A stretch of DNA of 64,000 bases from Bacillus_BD oryzisoli_A. Its GTDB lineage: Bacteria > Bacillota > Bacilli > Bacillales > Cytobacillaceae. The notes beneath the pieces were generated by a model. The model was not told the origin of the DNA. It worked only from the letters and a program-made list of their open reading frames with translations, and searched no databases. Of this stretch, positions 60,173 through 64,000 are shown one piece after another. The first letter of the stretch is position 1. Each line of letters begins with the position of its first letter. The stretch is taken from the NCBI RefSeq assembly GCF_043641075.1, contig NZ_JBHZRC010000006.1, positions 186,001-250,000 of the forward strand, given 5' to 3'. The position numbers and the translations under genes were made by a program.

Positions 60173-60230
60173 TCTCTCCTCCATTTTTCCATTTTATCCT
60201 TTATGGAGGCAAAAAAACCTAAATACAAAC

Positions 60231-60272
60231 AAAAAAACACTTATCCTTGTTAAACTTTCGGATTAGTGTTTG
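60231..60272 (-). terminator. Terminator after a small reading frame
   Basis: AAACACT-ATCC / GGAT-AGTGTTT stem followed by TTTTTTG on the minus strand. Confidence 0.75.
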
Positions 60273-60281
60273 TTCACTTGT

Positions 60282-60386
60282 TCACGCCTTTAACGTCTGA
60301 ATTATTTTTTCTAAGAAATCAATTTGAAGCTTGTATTGGTCGGCCATATTTTGAAAGGTTATTCTTGATAACTCATTCATCTCCAT
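60282..60386 (-). CDS. Possible 34-residue protein (low support)
   Basis: ATG at 60386 (alternative 60380) to TGA at 60282: MEMNELSRITFQNMADQYKL... ending LKA. Ribosome site poor, but it lies between two terminators, so a short transcript is plausible. A non-coding RNA is an equal explanation. Confidence 0.3.
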   Translation of the reverse strand: MEMNELSRITFQNMADQYKLQIDFLEKIIQTLKA

Positions 60387-60390
60387 AAGC

Positions 60391-60415
60391 AAAAAAGAAC
60401 AGGCGTATTACCTGT
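60391..60415 (-). terminator. Terminator of the DUF6544-like gene
   Basis: ACAGG / CCTGT stem with TTCTTTTTT, overlapping the stop codon. Confidence 0.65.
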
Positions 60416-61514
60416 CCCCTTTCCCCAAATTATACTGATAATCATAAATTTCTAGTGTATACCAAGTAAATTTCCCTTCCTCAAGCATCCAAGATATATC
60501 GATTTTTGCAGGTATTTTTATTCCGTTCATTATTTCATAATCCTGTATTTCCCCGATACATTCCATTCGTTTAGCCTTTTCATCAGAATCCTTGTATCGC
60601 AGTGCACTTATTTTTACCAATTCTCCCTGATTATTAAAATGAAAAATGGCCGACCCCGAAATACCCTTGTAGGTCATTGCCGCTTTCGCCGTTTTTTCAT
60701 CCATTTCTTCCCATGTAATGTAAGGCTGAAGTGCTGCAGATGGATATATTGGCAATTCAAGCAAATATCGCTGTAAAGAAGATTCATCCACTTTTTTATT
60801 ACCTGCTACATTTACAACTGGGATTAGGGATCCAATTTTCATGGTCATTGTACCATTCCCCTCTTGAAACCGATCCTTTCCTGCTACATGAACAAACGGC
60901 AGCATTTTCATATCAACCTTCCAAATAAATCCTGGTTCTTCAATCCTAACGTATTGCTCGGCTTCAGCACGATACCATTCCTTCTGGTCCGTTTTTAATT
61001 TCATCTGCCCCCTTTGTTTCAGGTAGACGGTCTTCATCTCTTCTTTGCCTACTATTCCAGTCTGGTGCAGCCACTTTTGAACAATGCTTGGCAATGAATT
61101 AAGCTCCTGTTCAGAAATATACTTCGTTTGTTCCATACTTACTTCTGACAAGAATTGTTGAATCTCCTTATTTGCCTGCTGATGAAATTGCCACGATCCA
61201 TACCCAGCTAACGTGACGATAAGTATCATGATGTTTGCGATTGTACCAACTTTCGCATCCTGCCAAGAGAAACTAATGACCGTTTGTGAAAGCAAAATAG
61301 CAAGCAGTGAAGGCATCCACCACCAGTTTTTATTAGTCATAAATAACAGGACACTAAATAAAAAGGAAATCGCAGTAACCAGCCAAAGGATGCCGATTGG
61401 CTTTGATATGGCTAATTTTAATTGATTCAGCTCCGCAAAATGAAAAGCCTTTAAAAACCCTAATGAATGAATCAGCCCATGAACCATGACAACAAACACA
61501 AACACAATCCTCAT
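60408..61514 (-). CDS. Membrane protein, DUF6544-like
   Basis: 368 residues. Four hydrophobic segments in the first 125 residues, then a soluble domain with LPSIVQKWLHQTGI...YLKQRGQMKLKTDQKEWYRAEAEQYVRIEEPGFIWKV, matching DUF6544/DUF6920 proteins of Firmicutes. Function unknown. ATG 61514 (GTG 61517 is an alternative). Confidence 0.65.
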   Translation of the reverse strand: MRIVFVFVVMVHGLIHSLGFLKAFHFAELNQLKLAISKPIGILWLVTAISFLFSVLLFMTNKNWWWMPSLLAILLSQTVISFSWQDAKVGTIANIMILIVTLAGYGSWQFHQQANKEIQQFLSEVSMEQTKYISEQELNSLPSIVQKWLHQTGIVGKEEMKTVYLKQRGQMKLKTDQKEWYRAEAEQYVRIEEPGFIWKVDMKMLPFVHVAGKDRFQEGNGTMTMKIGSLIPVVNVAGNKKVDESSLQRYLLELPIYPSAALQPYITWEEMDEKTAKAAMTYKGISGSAIFHFNNQGELVKISALRYKDSDEKAKRMECIGEIQDYEIMNGIKIPAKIDISWMLEEGKFTWYTLEIYDYQYNLGKGDR

Positions 61515-61597
61515 CACCCTGCCACCCTTCTATCCCTAAACTACTCCCTACTTCCATTTTATACCTATAATAGATAGAGTCATAGGAGATAAGTTAC

Positions 61598-61620
61598 AGA
61601 GGGACGGTTCTTTTGCTTCC
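61598..61620. repeat. Family A repeat, half copy
   Basis: AGAGGGACGGTTCTTTTGCTTCC without the left arm. The only copy in this part of the window. Confidence 0.6.
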
Positions 61621-61642
61621 TTTTTCAAAACCTTCACAACTA

Positions 61643-61671
61643 AAAAACGCATATCTTATAGACATGCGTTT
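61643..61671 (-). terminator. Terminator of the 2-hydroxyacid dehydrogenase gene
   Basis: AAACGCAT / ATGCGTTT stem followed by TTTAG on the minus strand. Confidence 0.75.
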
Positions 61672-61682
61672 CCATCTTATCA

Positions 61683-62660
61683 TTATTTGAACACCATGGG
61701 ATTTACCGGATGCTGAGGTATCTTCCCCTGTAACCCTTCGATCAGCTGTTTCGCTGCTAAATGGGCCATGGCTAATCTTGTTTTGACACTGGCACTTCCG
61801 ATATGCGGTAGGGCGACAACGTTAGACAGTGTCAATAAAGGATGATCCAGTGAAATAGGCTCCTGTTGAAAGACATCTAAACCAGCAGCTAAAATTTGCC
61901 CGTTCTTCAAGGCTGTATACAATGCAGCCTCATTCACCACCTCACCACGTGCGGTGTTGATTAAAATGGCTGTTTTCTTCATAAGTCCTAATTCTTTCTC
62001 ATCTATCAAATGCTTCGTTTCCTCGGTTAAAGGCGTTAAGATACAGACAAAATCCGATTCCTTCAATAACGTTTCCATATCCGTAAAAACCGCACCTAGC
62101 TCTTTTTCAGCCTCTTCCTTGCGACTACGATTATAGTACAACACATTCATATTAAAACCCTTAGCTCTTCTAGCCAATGCCTGGCCGATATTTCCAAAGC
62201 CGATAATTCCCATTGTGGCACCATAAATATCTTGACCCGTCAACAGCAAGGGAGACCAGGTTTTCCATTGGCCTGACCGTAAATAATCAGAAGCCTCTAT
62301 TAATCTTCTAGAAGCAGCCATTAAAAGAGCAAATGTAAGGTCTGCAGTCGTTTCTGTTAATACGCCAGGTGTATGAGCTACCATTATATTCCGCTTCGTT
62401 GCCGCTGCAATATCTATGTTATTATAGCCAACCGCCATTGTACTGATGACTTTTAGTTTTTCAGCCTGCTCTAGTAAGTTCTCATCAATGGTTTCTGTTA
62501 CCGTCGAGAATAAACCGTCAGCTTCTTTGATTTCTTCCTTCAATATCTCATATGGGACTGCTGTGTCCTCATCCTCCCACATCGAAACATGGAAATGCTC
62601 CTCCAGTCTTTCTACTACTTCATCCGGTAATTTTCTTGTTATGTATACTTTCGCGTTCAT
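61683..62660 (-). CDS. D-2-hydroxyacid dehydrogenase (glyoxylate/hydroxypyruvate reductase-like)
   Basis: 325 residues. Rossmann motif GIIGFGNIGQALARRA, catalytic Arg in INTARGEVV, Glu in LDVFQQEP and His in LPHIGSA. Consistent with GyaR/YvcT-type glyoxylate or 2-ketogluconate reductases. Substrate not decidable. ATG 62660 with RBS AGAGGGG. Single gene. Confidence 0.9.
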   Translation of the reverse strand: MNAKVYITRKLPDEVVERLEEHFHVSMWEDEDTAVPYEILKEEIKEADGLFSTVTETIDENLLEQAEKLKVISTMAVGYNNIDIAAATKRNIMVAHTPGVLTETTADLTFALLMAASRRLIEASDYLRSGQWKTWSPLLLTGQDIYGATMGIIGFGNIGQALARRAKGFNMNVLYYNRSRKEEAEKELGAVFTDMETLLKESDFVCILTPLTEETKHLIDEKELGLMKKTAILINTARGEVVNEAALYTALKNGQILAAGLDVFQQEPISLDHPLLTLSNVVALPHIGSASVKTRLAMAHLAAKQLIEGLQGKIPQHPVNPMVFK

Positions 62661-62743
62661 GTTTCAACCCCTCTTAGTCAAAATACCTGCCTATAGATGA
62701 TTGTACCAAGCGAAAGCCCCGGACAACACCATTTTGAGATTAA

Positions 62744-62788
62744 GAAAAGGACAGGCTGCACATGTATTAAATGCCACCTGTCCTTTTT
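62744..62788 (-). terminator. Terminator of the vWA gene
   Basis: AAAAGGACAGG / CCTGTCCTTTT stem, following the stop codon closely. Confidence 0.85.
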
Positions 62789-62791
62789 GTA

Positions 62792-64000
62792 TTAAAAATT
62801 ATTATTATACGTCTCGTCTATTTCACTTTTAGTACTGTTATAGGTTTCTTCAATTGTTTTAAATTTCGCAGTATAGAGCTCATCCTTCTCCCTATACATT
62901 GTGTTATAAAAGTTCTCCAAGTCCTCAAATACTATATTATAAACCTCCTGATCAAGGTCCTGCGTCTTATTCAAATCCATTAATGTCTGTTTGGCATGAC
63001 GAAGGAATAGCATAAGTCTATCCACTGTTTGTTCATTTAAGTCCATCAGGCGCTGTTTATCTTCCATTAATTGATCAATTGCTTCACTAGTATTTTGTCT
63101 ATGCCAATCAATCCATTGCTGAATGGAGTTGTTTGATTCCTGAAATTCCTTATCAAGCTCCTGTTGATTTTTCACATTAATATAGCGGCCTTCAGCACTC
63201 TCAGCTATTTTTTGCAGTTCATTCGCATCCTCTGATTGTACAGCAAGCCCAATTACATTTATGATAGGGTTGATATTTGAGTCAGCAAGCTGCTTTGCTG
63301 CTTCCACCGGATTCCCATCACATGTCTCTTTACCATCTGAAACAAGATAAATGACATTCGTCGACTCCTCATTACTCTCGACTGCCAGTTTTTCACCGAC
63401 CTGTGTAAGTGATGCCGCCATTGATGTCCATCCGCTTGGAGCAATAGATTCTAATTCTGTCGCAAAAATGTCTGCATCATAAGTGGAAAGCGGGTAGATT
63501 TCCTCGATGCTGCTGCATGAAAGTTTCTTATCTGCTTCAGAACCTGTCCCCTTGTGTCCATAGATTGTTAAAGAAACTTTTGCTTTGTCAGGCAGGTTTG
63601 AAGCAAAATCCTCAATAGACTCTTTTGCCATTTCCATTAGGGTCTTCCCATCCTGTACATTCTTCATCGAACCCGATGCATCTAAGATAATCGCAATCTG
63701 AATATTTTCCTTCAGCTCTCTTCCATTTAATTTTATATTAGAAGTCGACTCTACATCTTCTAAATTTATTTTTCCACGTGGAGTATAGGTTGACATTGAA
63801 GGCAGCTCTGGAAAATAGGTCTCGGCAACAAATCGTTTGATTTGATCCGCCTTCTCTTCCTTGCTGGCATCCCCCTTAATTACAGTTTGTAATGTTTCAA
63901 CCGCTGCGGCCTCCTCCTCTTTCGTCAAATGGTCATGTTCAATTTTCTCCCACCATATTCCTTTTTGAATATTTTCTGCCACCGCTAGCGAAGCTGGAAA
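62792..64000 (-). CDS. vWA-domain protein, N-terminus outside the window
   Basis: At least 402 residues. The frame stays open to the right edge (residues FPASLA precede VAENIQKG), so the start, probably with a signal peptide, is outside; a GTG at 63982 is the first possible internal start. The vWA domain has a MIDAS motif DASGSMKN and DGKETCDGNP, then a long acidic, coiled C-terminal segment. It resembles B. subtilis YwmC/YwmD-type secreted vWA proteins, and metal-dependent adhesion or assembly is the family role; both are inferences. Confidence 0.8.
   Translation of the reverse strand, partial: FPASLAVAENIQKGIWWEKIEHDHLTKEEEAAAVETLQTVIKGDASKEEKADQIKRFVAETYFPELPSMSTYTPRGKINLEDVESTSNIKLNGRELKENIQIAIILDASGSMKNVQDGKTLMEMAKESIEDFASNLPDKAKVSLTIYGHKGTGSEADKKLSCSSIEEIYPLSTYDADIFATELESIAPSGWTSMAASLTQVGEKLAVESNEESTNVIYLVSDGKETCDGNPVEAAKQLADSNINPIINVIGLAVQSEDANELQKIAESAEGRYINVKNQQELDKEFQESNNSIQQWIDWHRQNTSEAIDQLMEDKQRLMDLNEQTVDRLMLFLRHAKQTLMDLNKTQDLDQEVYNIVFEDLENFYNTMYREKDELYTAKFKTIEETYNSTKSEIDETYNNNF

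Noticed and set aside
741..61620. Family A repeats as a CRISPR array
   Set aside because: Units are dispersed or strictly tandem without unique spacers, and no cas gene is present.

Overview
The window looks like chromosome of a spore-forming, low-GC Bacillus-type bacterium (Bacillus / Neobacillus / Mesobacillus range; genus is inference). Supporting signs are AT-rich spacers, strong GGAGG ribosome sites, a gerA-gerB-gerC germination operon, Spo0E-like and SinI-like small proteins, KinA-type and other Bacillus-style kinases, mother-cell (SigK-like) promoters, cre sites, three YhfH-family mini-proteins and an SR1P-like peptide. I see no rRNA, tRNA, CRISPR array, prophage or intact insertion sequence.

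Left part (1-14 kb). After a truncated haloperoxidase/PAP2 gene comes a catabolic operon read leftwards: Rieske oxygenase, aldehyde dehydrogenase, D-malate-type dehydrogenase, BCCT transporter. The gene set matches the carnitine monooxygenase route (carnitine to trimethylamine plus malic semialdehyde, then malate, then pyruvate), but no reductase gene is present. A divergent sigma-54 activator, a textbook -24/-12 promoter and an enhancer-like inverted repeat complete the switch, and a 190-bp interspersed repeat lies in the leader. Next is an unusual tight cluster of a GAF-PAS-GGDEF-EAL protein, a thiamine-diphosphate enzyme and a carboxymuconolactone decarboxylase-like protein.

Middle (14-31 kb). 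Two paralogous proteins with near-identical SigK-like promoters flank a sporulation-type kinase, a YppF-like protein and an MFS exporter. Small genes, a HAD phosphatase and tatA follow. The trehalose operon treP-treC-treR has two TreR operators around a cre-like site. A methyltransferase, an SDR and a Fur-box gene for a cysteine-less HMA-like protein close the section.

Right part (31-64 kb). This holds a response regulator-kinase-lipoprotein operon, an LLM oxidoreductase, an SR1P-like gene, a TetR/RND efflux pair, a ProY-like permease, OsmC, RidA, alanine dehydrogenase and cobT behind a cobalamin riboswitch. A Spo0E-like/SinI-like pair then sits next to a five-gene signalling operon (PAS, CheY, REC-GGDEF-EAL-LuxR, hybrid kinase, CheR). 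The two transcription units share a promoter segment and a 16-bp palindrome. The gerABC-type operon has a frameshift in gerA. XRE and GAF regulators, a 2-hydroxyacid dehydrogenase and a truncated vWA protein end the window.

Spacers are rich in palindromic repeats. Family A (GGAAGCA...ACGGTTCT...TGCTTCC) occurs at 13 loci, family B (GTGTCAGGCAC...) at two, and a third large branched hairpin type at two. Many touch stop codons. The candidates most worth a second look are the promoter module shared by the Spo0E/SinI and c-di-GMP operons, and the sigma-54-controlled quaternary-amine cluster.
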